Assembly (NCBI GenBank): GCA_022711405.1
Contig: JAKLFC010000004.1
Location: 124,001-188,000 of the forward strand
Length of the DNA: 64,000 nucleotides
Source of the DNA: Bacteroidota bacterium
Lineage (GTDB): Bacteria > Bacteroidota > Bacteroidia > Bacteroidales > JAGONC01
Reading direction: 5' to 3'
A program made the position numbers and the translations under genes. Position 1 is the first letter of the stretch; each line of letters begins with the position of its first letter. Shown one piece after another: positions 16,873 to 25,520 of this stretch. A model generated the notes under the pieces. The model saw nothing but the letters and a program-made list of their open reading frames with translations. It was not told the DNA's origin and did no database searches.

Positions 16873-18250
16873 GCTGAGAGGAGAGTTTCCATTGGCCATC
16901 CGCTTCGTCGGTTCCTTCATCGAGATAACTGAAATGCAGCCAGCTGGCCATCAAACCTGAACGAAGGGTCAACCTGGGGCTGAATTTGATATTATAAAGC
17001 GTGGAAACACGGACAGCGTCAGACAGCGCATCTTGTTTTTCAAATGGTTTGGCCACATAGGCCGTATCGAGCAATTCCACCTCGTCAAGGTTACCGCTCC
17101 CGGAAAAGGAAAGGACCGTCCTGAGATAGGATCTCTGGTTGGGAAAGATTAAATGCGTGACTCCGGCAGCAAACATACCCGATTTTGTCACGACATCCAT
17201 CCGGTCGGACTGGTATGTCCATTCCGCGGAGTCGCGTTTGGCCTCCAGCGTTGAATTGCTCAATCCCCCGATGCTCCAGACATTGAATTCTCCTATTCGT
17301 GAAGGAAGATGAAGATTAAAGGAAAGGTCCTGGAACTGGGGGATCTGGTCGCCGGCCAGTTGGATTCCGGCTAGTTGAAACAGTGCCAGGGTGGAATACC
17401 GGTAGTTTGCCAGGTAAGATCCCTGGTAGCCTTTTTTGAATGGGCCTTCCAATGAAAGATCAGTGCCCAGCACGCCAAACTGGAAGGAATACTCTCGCAT
17501 TTCCGTGTTACCGTTTCGCAGGGAGATATCAAAGACGCCGGATATGGCATTTCCGTATTCAGCCGGAAGGGCGCCGGTCATGAAATCGGAGGTAGTGATC
17601 ATATTAGAGCTCAGGATGCTGATGGCGCCGGCGGACGAGCCTTCTTCCGCAAAATGGTTCGGACCTGGGATCTCAGTGCCTTCCAACCTCCATAGCAGTC
17701 CTTTCGGAGAATTTCCGCGGATGATGATTTCGTTGGTTTCATCGGAAGTAGTGGCAGTTCCGGCAAACGAAAGCGCCATGCGGCTGGGATCGCTGATGCT
17801 CATGGGATAGCGCCTGGTTTCCTCCACCGTAAAGGAACGGGCGCTTACCGTTGCCATTTCATTCAATGACTTTCCCTTGTCCATCCCTGCCGAGATGACG
17901 ACTTCCTTCAGCTGGGTGAGCGCTTCCACCAGCTCAACGTTCAGAACCACCTCCTTTGCAGATCCGACAAGGATTTCAGGTATGGTGACCTCTTCATAAC
18001 CGACAAAGGTGATCCTTAAAGCGTGCCGGCCAACAGGTACCTGTTCAAGCCTGAAATCGCCGTTTATATCCGTAACCGTTCCTTTCAGGGGATCGGTGTC
18101 CACTACAACTACGGTAGCTCCCACCAGTGGAATCCTCGAATCCAGATCGATGACGGTACCTCTGATGGTTTGCGTCAGGTTCTGGCAAAAAGCAATGTGC
18201 GATGCCAGAAACACGGTTCCAGTGAGCACGTATGTCGTGATCCGCTTCAT
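16853..18250 (-). CDS. TonB-dependent receptor truncated at its 3' end by the patatin-CHAT-MBL cassette
   Basis: The product has 465 residues: a signal peptide, a carboxypeptidase-regulatory-like beta-sandwich (about 28-120, RGTVIDLDSRIPLVGATV), a TonB plug (SDPSRMALSFAGTATTSDETNEIIIRGNSPKG), and only the first strands of the outer-membrane barrel. Receptors of this type are usually 750-900 residues. The reading breaks off at about 16886: after GQWK come eight codons and a TGA that lie in the cassette. The rest of the barrel is found nowhere in the window. A shortened barrel should not insert properly, so the gene is probably dead. It was the last visible gene of the cyanophycinase-SusCD operon, 42 bases after the CotH gene. 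Confidence 0.85.
   Translation of the reverse strand: MKRITTYVLTGTVFLASHIAFCQNLTQTIRGTVIDLDSRIPLVGATVVVVDTDPLKGTVTDINGDFRLEQVPVGRHALRITFVGYEEVTIPEILVGSAKEVVLNVELVEALTQLKEVVISAGMDKGKSLNEMATVSARSFTVEETRRYPMSISDPSRMALSFAGTATTSDETNEIIIRGNSPKGLLWRLEGTEIPGPNHFAEEGSSAGAISILSSNMITTSDFMTGALPAEYGNAISGVFDISLRNGNTEMREYSFQFGVLGTDLSLEGPFKKGYQGSYLANYRYSTLALFQLAGIQLAGDQIPQFQDLSFNLHLPSRIGEFNVWSIGGLSNSTLEAKRDSAEWTYQSDRMDVVTKSGMFAAGVTHLIFPNQRSYLRTVLSFSGSGNLDEVELLDTAYVAKPFEKQDALSDAVRVSTLYNIKFSPRLTLRSGLMASWLHFSYLDEGTDEADGQWKLSSQLTLSDR
16876..16885. repeat. GAGAGGAGAG at the right border of the cassette
   Basis: The ten bases lie between the MBL stop codon and the break in the receptor gene. The same string occurs several times in the purine tract 11492-11559. 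It could be a short direct repeat or microhomology left by insertion, or chance, because the left tract is low complexity. Confidence 0.4.
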
Positions 18251-18292
18251 GGGACCTTATGGGAATACCTTATCCTCTAAACGATCCTGTTT

Positions 18293-21200
18293 TCAATTCC
18301 CTGACTTCACAACCCGGAACCGGATTAGCAACTGATTGTTATTATCCCTCACCTCGAGGAGGTAGATGGACGGCGGGATGGGACGGATGCTGATTTCAGC
18401 ATCACTAATGCCCTCAGAAAGAGCACCTTTCAGCACCTGCCTTCCAGTCAAATCCATCAGTTGATAGGTCAACCCTGTATGAACGATAGTGCTGGTTTTC
18501 AGATGAAGGATGTCAGTAGCAGGATTTGGGTAAAGTATAAACTCATGGTCTGGCTCAGAATGGTCTGTGGAGGTGGTCACATTGCTGAAAAAGGCGTCAA
18601 AGGTGATGGCGTTTGCATTCAATGTATCCAGGAAGGTTGTGTTCAGGGTATCGCTGATTAATCCGTTGTTTCCCCATTGAACGAAATGGTACCCGTCAGA
18701 AGGAACGGCTTCAATTTTTACCGGAATGCCATTAAAATATACTCCCTCCCAGGGATATACTTCAGGAGTAATGGTACTGATCTTTATTTTTCCTCCCTCC
18801 TCGGGAAAGACATTCAGGGTCACCTCCACCTGATTCGGAAGAGTGAAATTCGACTGAATATGGTTCCTGACCTGCTCGGTTCTTAAAGAGAGCTGTGACG
18901 AAAACTCAAGATGATTGGCATGGAAGCCATCCATTTGTTCGGGAACATGATTCGGATCTCCCCAGCGGGCATACTCATGCTGCATTTCAACCACGGTTTG
19001 AGCATACATGTTATTCTCCACTGACAAAACACGATCGGTTTTATAGAAACTGTTCATTACATCTGCAAAACGGTTGATGAAGTAGTTCCTGTACCGTTCA
19101 TTCTGGATGGCCTTGAGCCAGATATTGATATAAGGATTATTCGGATCATAATTCCGCATAAACTGGATATGGTCGAAGTTACAATCTGTCCAGCCATTGG
19201 GTAACATGGCAAGTTCCATATCCATCAGGCAAAACCTCCATCTGTAACCGGTCTTGTCGGAACGGTAGATCTTTATGTTATTCCAGGGCCAGTCCGTATT
19301 TCCCATCCATGATTCCCCGATGATATAATCCGTATACCATATCATGTCGAAATATTCATCTGCCTCTTCCCAGAAGTCAATATCTGCCGGATCCAGGAGG
19401 TTGAAGGCCTGGCAGTCATCATAAAAAGGATCCACCGATCCTTCGACGGCTCGTAATACGCTTCCGTTCCATGCGCTTTGCGACAGGATGTCAACCTTTT
19501 CCTCATCAGCCCCATCCATGATTTGAAAATATTCCAGATCAACCTTTTCCCGCAGTTCATACAGGCCGAAATAATAACCATTAATATACACCGAGACCGG
19601 GCGCCATGCTGCATGATAATTATGGGTGCATGATCCCATGGAAGCTACCTGGCAGGCGTCTTTATACGGAAGAACAAGGTACTGGTTGCTGCCGTTCCTA
19701 AGGTAGAACTTACTGTATTTCAATCGGTCAGGTTTATAGGGGATCAAAGGATAATAAATGGGTCCATCTCCCAGCACTCCGTCATCAAGTTCGACACGGA
19801 AGGAATGCTGAGGCTGTGCCCTCGATCCTCCCCATCCGCCATCCATTTGTAAGCCAGCGCGCTGCGAGAAGATCAGGTTCTGAAGTGAGTCGAAATATTC
19901 CACATATCCCGCCCGCTCCCAGTCATACCACCAGTTGTCGAATATTCCTTCCGATCCGTAAAGGTTCAGGTTATCGGTCACAACCGAAAGGATGGGAGTG
20001 GTATGATCTGCTCCGAATAAATAGGATGCAGTAGCAATGGGGCTGGGCAGGACAGTATCGGAAAATGCCCTTGACTTGAGCACTGCTGAATAGGACATCG
20101 TAATGGGATTTCCGTTGTAAGCAGGTGATGCTTCAGAGGGGTCACTTCCGTCGAGTGTATAATGAATGACAGATGATATCGTATTTGGATTCTGTATCGT
20201 CACACTGACGGGCTGTTCAAAAAATCCCGAAGGAGTGGATAAAACCGGCGCCAGCAGGTACCCGGAGTAAACTGCAGAAAAATTGTTCGTAGACGACGGA
20301 GTAGCCTGCTGGAACAGGTAGATGTCTGGTGATGCGTCAGGATAACTCCCCCGGCTTACGTCCACATCATGACAGTCGACGAATAGCTGACTTATGCGAA
20401 CGTGATCCGGTGAATAGAGGTATACGGTTTCACCATCTTCTGATATCTTGAAGTTGGTGTGCAGAAAGATATTCGTGTCCACCGGTTCAAACATAGGGGC
20501 GATCTCCTGATAGGAAACCAGTTTCATATAAATATCGATATAATCATAGATCGTATTTGGATCGGTCGAAACCACGTCGAAAGCGATACTCGTAATATAA
20601 CCTGGCGTCAGCCCGGCTGCAGTAAGTTCTGATCCACGGATCAGCATCTGGTGGCGTGCTCCCCAGTACCAGTTGCCGTAAGGAGCCGGGTAATCGGTCG
20701 GTGAGTTCTGGATCTGGCCGGCACCAACAGGAACATCATTCAGCTTCACATTCGGGCGCTGATATACGCGGGTACCGTATTCGGCTGAACAGGAAGCAGG
20801 ACTCCCGTCCATAAAGCCAAAAGAAGTGGAAAAGTAGGCTGTGGATGACTGATTGAATACCGAATTCGAGGTATAGCCCGCCGAACTGTAGGAACAGGTG
20901 TTGATAAGGATATTCGAAATACCATCCCAGTAGAAGGGGGTGATAAAGGAATGAGTGTTCCAGCCTGTTACGGGTTTATAAGTTCCTGTATTCGCAACCT
21001 GGATAAAACCGGATAAAGGTTTACGGTCCTTGCCGCTGCAAAAGATCGTTTTGAACTGGCCAGGTGCCAGTTGCGCATCCGGAAAGATCCATTTTGTCGG
21101 ATTCGAGGACTTGTCGGTTATCGAATAGTTGATAAGATCCACCGTATCCGTTCCTGTATTGTACAGCTCCACCCAATCGGGGTATTCACCGTTCTCATCA

Positions 21201-21310
21201 GCGATGGTGGAGTAATTCCGGTTGCTCCCTTCGTTGATCACCACCTGGCCTTTTAATCCAAAGCATAGAAAGACAGGAAGAAGCAGTGAAAAAATCCTGA
21301 ATTTATTCAT
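18293..21310 (-). CDS. Secreted CotH-kinase / lamin-tail / T9SS protein
   Basis: This is a 1005-residue protein. The order is a signal peptide, a lamin-tail domain (about 22-100, VVINEGSNRNYSTIADENG and PDWVELYNTGTDTVDL), a middle region, a chitobiase C-terminal-like module (about 365-430, HYTLDGSDPSEASPAYNG), a CotH spore-coat-kinase-like domain (about 460-800, with FYLRNGSNQY, YINGYYFGLYELREKVD and the metal-site-like FCLMDMELAM), and a T9SS type A sorting domain (LYPNPATDILHLKTS to IYLLEVRD). CotH proteins are atypical kinases that phosphorylate secreted proteins in Bacillus; the role in Bacteroidota is not established. It lies 15 bases downstream of the YfcC gene, within the peptide-utilisation operon, so it may help at the cell surface. 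Confidence 0.88.
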   Translation of the reverse strand: MNKFRIFSLLLPVFLCFGLKGQVVINEGSNRNYSTIADENGEYPDWVELYNTGTDTVDLINYSITDKSSNPTKWIFPDAQLAPGQFKTIFCSGKDRKPLSGFIQVANTGTYKPVTGWNTHSFITPFYWDGISNILINTCSYSSAGYTSNSVFNQSSTAYFSTSFGFMDGSPASCSAEYGTRVYQRPNVKLNDVPVGAGQIQNSPTDYPAPYGNWYWGARHQMLIRGSELTAAGLTPGYITSIAFDVVSTDPNTIYDYIDIYMKLVSYQEIAPMFEPVDTNIFLHTNFKISEDGETVYLYSPDHVRISQLFVDCHDVDVSRGSYPDASPDIYLFQQATPSSTNNFSAVYSGYLLAPVLSTPSGFFEQPVSVTIQNPNTISSVIHYTLDGSDPSEASPAYNGNPITMSYSAVLKSRAFSDTVLPSPIATASYLFGADHTTPILSVVTDNLNLYGSEGIFDNWWYDWERAGYVEYFDSLQNLIFSQRAGLQMDGGWGGSRAQPQHSFRVELDDGVLGDGPIYYPLIPYKPDRLKYSKFYLRNGSNQYLVLPYKDACQVASMGSCTHNYHAAWRPVSVYINGYYFGLYELREKVDLEYFQIMDGADEEKVDILSQSAWNGSVLRAVEGSVDPFYDDCQAFNLLDPADIDFWEEADEYFDMIWYTDYIIGESWMGNTDWPWNNIKIYRSDKTGYRWRFCLMDMELAMLPNGWTDCNFDHIQFMRNYDPNNPYINIWLKAIQNERYRNYFINRFADVMNSFYKTDRVLSVENNMYAQTVVEMQHEYARWGDPNHVPEQMDGFHANHLEFSSQLSLRTEQVRNHIQSNFTLPNQVEVTLNVFPEEGGKIKISTITPEVYPWEGVYFNGIPVKIEAVPSDGYHFVQWGNNGLISDTLNTTFLDTLNANAITFDAFFSNVTTSTDHSEPDHEFILYPNPATDILHLKTSTIVHTGLTYQLMDLTGRQVLKGALSEGISDAEISIRPIPPSIYLLEVRDNNNQLLIRFRVVKSGN

Positions 21311-21325
21311 TAAGTGCCGGTTTAA

Positions 21326-22927
21326 TCAGAATCCGTTCAGTTCCATGATCACGGTCGGGATCAGCAATAAAAATCCCAGGATGATCAGCACAATCATGAG
21401 CGGTGCAATCCATTTAACCCATTTATCATACGGGATGCGGGCGATGCCCAGCACGCCCATCAACACCCCGGAGGTGGGTGTGATCATGTTGGTGAATCCA
21501 TCGCCAAACTGGTATGCCATTACCGTTGCCTGGCGTGAAACGCCTATCAGGTCAGAGAACTGGGACATGATCGGCATGGTCAGGGCGGCTTTTGCGGAAC
21601 CCGAAGGCATGATCAGGTTGATGCCGGTTTGTATGACATACATGAAGCTGATGGTGGCATATTTACCCATCTCCCTGATGGAGCCTGCCACGTAGTAGAG
21701 CAGCGTGTCGATCACGTTTCCGTTCTTCAGGATGATGATGATCCCGCCGGCAAGCCCAACGATCAGCGCGGCTGACAGGATATCGCGTGCTCCGTCGAGG
21801 AAATGGCGTGTCAGGGTGTTGGCGCCGTAGCCCATGGCCAGGCCCGAAGTCAGTCCCATCACAAAGAACAGGGTGGCGATCTCCATGATGTACCACTGAT
21901 AACCCATCACCCCTACGATCAGATAGGCAATGGTGAAGATCAGCAGATTGAGGATGAAAAAATGGACGGATTTACGAAGGAAGAGGATGCTGGAAACCAG
22001 GAAGAGTCCCGTGAGGATGGGTACAATGGGAAGGGTGGCGCTGGAGTGTCCTACCTTCATGGTAGTTTCCGGATTTAAGAAGGAAAACACGATCATGGCC
22101 AGCTGAAGGACCACGAAGACGATCCAGGCTGACAGGGGAGTGTGGTACTCTGTTTTTTCTTCCTCGTTGCCAGTCAGCTCCCTCCAGTAGGCATCATTCT
22201 GATAGACGACCGACCGCTGCGGATCCTTCCGGATCCTTTTTACATACCAGAGTACGTAAGAGATCCCCACGATATTGATGATCACCCAGCAAAACAACCG
22301 GTACTCGATCCCTGAGAACAGCGGCAGCTGGGATAATCCCTGTGCTATGCCAATGGTGAAGGGATTCAGCAATGCGCCTGCAAATCCCAGATGCGCTCCC
22401 ACATAGCACATGCACGCTCCTGTGATCGAGTCATAACCCATGCGAATGGCCAGAGGAACAAAAATGATGGTAAAGGCGATGGTCTCCTCGCTCATCCCGA
22501 AAACTGCCCCGAATATGCTGAATATCAGCATCAAAAGGACAATGATGATGTTATCGACGCCCAATCGCCTGATGAACCGGTTCCGTTCCAATTTTTTCGT
22601 ATAGCGAAGGAAGGCGTGGATGCCAATATCGATCGCCCTGGTCTGGTTCATGATCCAGAACGCACCCCCGATGAGCAGGATAAAGACGATGATATCCGCT
22701 TTATCCACAAATCCGTCAAACAGTGCCGAAAAGATCTGCCACGTCTGTGGTGAGTTGCCAATGTAATGAAAGCTGTCACTTTTTACCACCTCTCGGTCAA
22801 TGCCGCTGACCTGAACCGTTTCCCTTTCGAACGCCCCTCCAGGGATAACCCAGGTCAGAACGCCTGCAAATACAATGACAAAGAACACAATGACATAGGT
22901 ATGCGGAAATTTTTTTTGCCTGACCAT
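21326..22927 (-). CDS. YfcC/DcuC-family carrier, probable amino-acid antiporter
   Basis: This 533-residue inner-membrane protein has about 12 hydrophobic helices. It opens with the family-typical HTYVIVFFVIVFAGVLTWVIPGGAFERE and has conserved loops GMSEETIAFTIIFVPLA, NLIMPSGSAKAALTMPIM and GDGFTNMITPTSGVLMG. The YfcC/ArcD2 branch includes arginine/ornithine and other amino-acid exchangers; the wider DcuC family carries C4-dicarboxylates. It is 3 bases downstream of the beta-propeller lipoprotein and in the same operon as a cyanophycinase and SusCD. Export or exchange of arginine-derived amino acids is therefore plausible, but the substrate is inference. Confidence 0.88.
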   Translation of the reverse strand: MVRQKKFPHTYVIVFFVIVFAGVLTWVIPGGAFERETVQVSGIDREVVKSDSFHYIGNSPQTWQIFSALFDGFVDKADIIVFILLIGGAFWIMNQTRAIDIGIHAFLRYTKKLERNRFIRRLGVDNIIIVLLMLIFSIFGAVFGMSEETIAFTIIFVPLAIRMGYDSITGACMCYVGAHLGFAGALLNPFTIGIAQGLSQLPLFSGIEYRLFCWVIINIVGISYVLWYVKRIRKDPQRSVVYQNDAYWRELTGNEEEKTEYHTPLSAWIVFVVLQLAMIVFSFLNPETTMKVGHSSATLPIVPILTGLFLVSSILFLRKSVHFFILNLLIFTIAYLIVGVMGYQWYIMEIATLFFVMGLTSGLAMGYGANTLTRHFLDGARDILSAALIVGLAGGIIIILKNGNVIDTLLYYVAGSIREMGKYATISFMYVIQTGINLIMPSGSAKAALTMPIMSQFSDLIGVSRQATVMAYQFGDGFTNMITPTSGVLMGVLGIARIPYDKWVKWIAPLMIVLIILGFLLLIPTVIMELNGF

Positions 22928-22930
22928 TGG

Positions 22931-24133
22931 TTACAGTTTAATCCATGCTACCTCCATTGAATGCGGGCTGACACCGGTGATCCAGTCTTCCGGATTTGAA
23001 CCGTCAAGGTTCGACCGCACGATCTTACCATCCTGGCCTGAATTTGATATTTTATACCCCCAGAAAAGCTTCTGGCGCGTATGATCAATGGTCACACCCC
23101 ACGTTGCTTTAGAACCGGTTTCGCCGATTTTGGCAAGATCCGTTCCGTCGAGGTTGCACATATAGATGCCGCCTTCAATGGGAGGTTCGTCAGAGGGATA
23201 CAATGCCATATAGACCTTACCCGTGGTGAAATCGACCTCAATGGCGCAACCGTCAACATCTTCAATCAACTCAGTGAGTCCCGTGCCGTCAAAGTTGACC
23301 ACAAAGTATCCGCCTGTATAATCAGCCTTGTCGTTGACCAGGTAAATTTTTTCTGTTTCCGGATCGATTTGCATATCGATGGGGAATTCAGGAGGATTGC
23401 CTCCTGTGTTGATGAACTCTTCCGGATTTGTCCCGTCGAGGTTACTGCGGTAGATCCCACCAGTGCGGCCCCAGTATAGTTTATCTTTGTACACGAACAT
23501 TGCTTCCGGATCGCCGACGATCTCCTGGCCTGCTACGTTCTTATCCAGTATTTTGACGGGGTTTTTGCCGTCTGCGCTGAACTGGAAGATGACCCCGGCA
23601 GAGAAGTCAGCGACATAGACCTTGCCATGGGCTGTATCCGCTGCAAATCCGTATGGCCGTGTCAGGTCCATGTCGAGCACTTCGAAATCCTGAACGATGG
23701 GAAGGTCATCGGTCAGAATGGCCATATGGCCTATGCTCTCCGCTCCGCGGGTGGTATAATAGAACACCTGCGTAAATCCCGCAAGAGGATCTTTCACATT
23801 GACTACCAGCGTTTTTTTCAGGGAATTATAATACACATCGTTCACCGGTATACAGGTAAGTGTAGTGGCATATAAACCGGGAGTCTCATACTGGACAACC
23901 GGATTGGTCTCGGTGGAGGTTTGTCCGTTGCCAAAATCCCATGAGTACCCTTCCGCATTCAGGGAAAGGTTAGTGAATGTGGCCTGGCAGGGAGCGTATC
24001 CGTTGTTGGTAAGCTCGAATTCGAAGTTGGCAATCGTGCTGGCCGGAGGCGTGTCAAGATCCCATTCGCTGCACCCTGTCGTATATAGCAATGCCATCAG
24101 GGACAGGGTGATATAGATTATATTTCTTTTCAT
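22931..24133 (-). CDS. PKD-domain / six-bladed beta-propeller surface lipoprotein
   Basis: I chose the Met at MKRNIIYITLSL because it directly precedes a signal peptide with lipobox YTTGC; an ORF extension to 24166 would overlap the SusD stop. A PKD domain (about 30-110, YSWDFGNGQTSTETNP) precedes a YWTD/low-density-lipoprotein-receptor-like propeller with repeats of the form GKVYVADFS, KLYWGRTGGIYRSNLDGT and KLFWGYKIS...IVRSNLDGS. It sits in the position of SusE/SusF in sugar loci, directly after SusD. I infer a surface glycan- or peptide-binding or scaffold role; no catalytic residues are apparent. Confidence 0.85.
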   Translation of the reverse strand: MKRNIIYITLSLMALLYTTGCSEWDLDTPPASTIANFEFELTNNGYAPCQATFTNLSLNAEGYSWDFGNGQTSTETNPVVQYETPGLYATTLTCIPVNDVYYNSLKKTLVVNVKDPLAGFTQVFYYTTRGAESIGHMAILTDDLPIVQDFEVLDMDLTRPYGFAADTAHGKVYVADFSAGVIFQFSADGKNPVKILDKNVAGQEIVGDPEAMFVYKDKLYWGRTGGIYRSNLDGTNPEEFINTGGNPPEFPIDMQIDPETEKIYLVNDKADYTGGYFVVNFDGTGLTELIEDVDGCAIEVDFTTGKVYMALYPSDEPPIEGGIYMCNLDGTDLAKIGETGSKATWGVTIDHTRQKLFWGYKISNSGQDGKIVRSNLDGSNPEDWITGVSPHSMEVAWIKL

Positions 24134-24162
24134 ATAGGTTTCGGTTTTATGGTAAACGATCA

Positions 24163-25500
24163 TCAATATCCGGGATTCTGGGTCATTTTTTCATTGGTCT
24201 GCATCTCGCTCAGCGGAATGGGGAAGAGGGTATTATTTTCATCGATTCCAAGGATGATGGTGGCAATCTTTGTTCTCACCATATCATTCCAGCGCTGGCA
24301 TTCGAAGGCGAATTCATGGCGGCGCTCATACTGGACGGCTGCTTTCAGTGCATTGTAATCCTTTGCTTCTGTGGGAAGCAGTCCCGCCCGGGTGCGGACC
24401 ACGTTGATATCGTTTTGGATGGATTCGATGTTTCCATTGGTATAGGCGAGGGCTTCCGCCCGGATGAGGTACATTTCCGCCAGGCGCAGAACATATACCC
24501 TGTCGGTGCCAGCTGTGACGTCACGGTATTTATATCCGTAGGGAAGAAGGTCGGGATCGAAGGCGACGGAGGTATTGAATCTCATGGTATCGCCAGCTTC
24601 CCAGCTATCCATCAGCTCCTGGAGCGGAGCCACTTCGTAACGGCCCAGCAGGCTGCGCGGATAGAAATACTGCGCCAGCACGTTCCGGTTCTGTGCGTCA
24701 AAGACCACTTCAAAGATGGATTCAGTTTCATTTCCGGTGAACAGGTCTCCATAGGAAGCTGCCAGGCTGAAACCACCCTCGTTAATTACTTTCTCTGCCT
24801 TGGCGATGGCCTGCTGTGCCAGCGCAGCATCATTGTCCAGATGGAACTGCGTAAGATAAACCCTTGCCAACAGTGCTGTGGCGCTGAAAGTGCTGGCTCT
24901 TCCCAGGCTACTGGAGGAAGGCAGTTTCTGTTCAGCATCCAGCAGATCAGTAATGATCTGGTCGTACACCTCATCCACGCTGTTCCTGGCCTGATCAATA
25001 TTACTGAGGTCAAGGGTTGGTTGTGTTTTCAGGGGTACGCCGCCAAACAGGGTAACCAGGTTGAAGTTGCACAACGCACGCAGAAAAAGGGCTTCACCCT
25101 CATAGGAATCCCGTTCAGATGGGGTGAGATCTCCAATGTCCGGCAAACGGTACAACACGTTGTTGACACGGTTGATGCAGTCGTACGCCGAAGCCCATAT
25201 CCCGTCGATGATGGTGTTCTCGGCAGGGATCTGGTTGTTGTCGATCTGTCCGTAATCCTGCGTGGTCCCTGACCACCTGAGGTTATCTGCAGCCAGGTCT
25301 TCGACAATGACGAGGTAGCGTCCGTAGCTGCCTGTTTGCTGAAGGGCATTATATGAGCCCGTAATGGCCCGGTCGACACCGGTCTTATCCTTGATGGCTT
25401 CCGTGTCAGAAATGGCATCCGTTGGCTCGATATCAAGAAAATCATTGCACGAGCCAAGCACCAGTGTCCCGACGATCAGTAAATATGTTATTTTTTTCAT
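24163..25500 (-). CDS. RagB/SusD family nutrient-binding lipoprotein
   Basis: The start is at MKKITYLLIVGTLVLGSC, whose lipobox cysteine places it on the outer-membrane surface. The 445-residue length is slightly short for the family. The N-terminal motif CNDFLDIEPTDAISDTEA, TPR-like helices (FNLVTLFGGVPLKTQPT), and the C-terminal YRDVTAGTDRVYVLRLAEMYLIRAEALAY and CQRWNDMVRT are diagnostic. SusD proteins form a lid on their SusC partner and capture oligomers for import. It is 20 bases downstream of SusC. In this context the ligand may be a peptide rather than a glycan, as for RagAB of Porphyromonas. Confidence 0.95.
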   Translation of the reverse strand: MKKITYLLIVGTLVLGSCNDFLDIEPTDAISDTEAIKDKTGVDRAITGSYNALQQTGSYGRYLVIVEDLAADNLRWSGTTQDYGQIDNNQIPAENTIIDGIWASAYDCINRVNNVLYRLPDIGDLTPSERDSYEGEALFLRALCNFNLVTLFGGVPLKTQPTLDLSNIDQARNSVDEVYDQIITDLLDAEQKLPSSSSLGRASTFSATALLARVYLTQFHLDNDAALAQQAIAKAEKVINEGGFSLAASYGDLFTGNETESIFEVVFDAQNRNVLAQYFYPRSLLGRYEVAPLQELMDSWEAGDTMRFNTSVAFDPDLLPYGYKYRDVTAGTDRVYVLRLAEMYLIRAEALAYTNGNIESIQNDINVVRTRAGLLPTEAKDYNALKAAVQYERRHEFAFECQRWNDMVRTKIATIILGIDENNTLFPIPLSEMQTNEKMTQNPGY

Positions 25501-25520
25501 AGGATCTAAGAATTGTAGGA

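Noticed and set aside
24316..25272. Plus-strand open frame of 318 codons antisense to SusD
   Set aside because: Antisense to a clear SusD gene, no ribosome-binding site and no recognisable domain.
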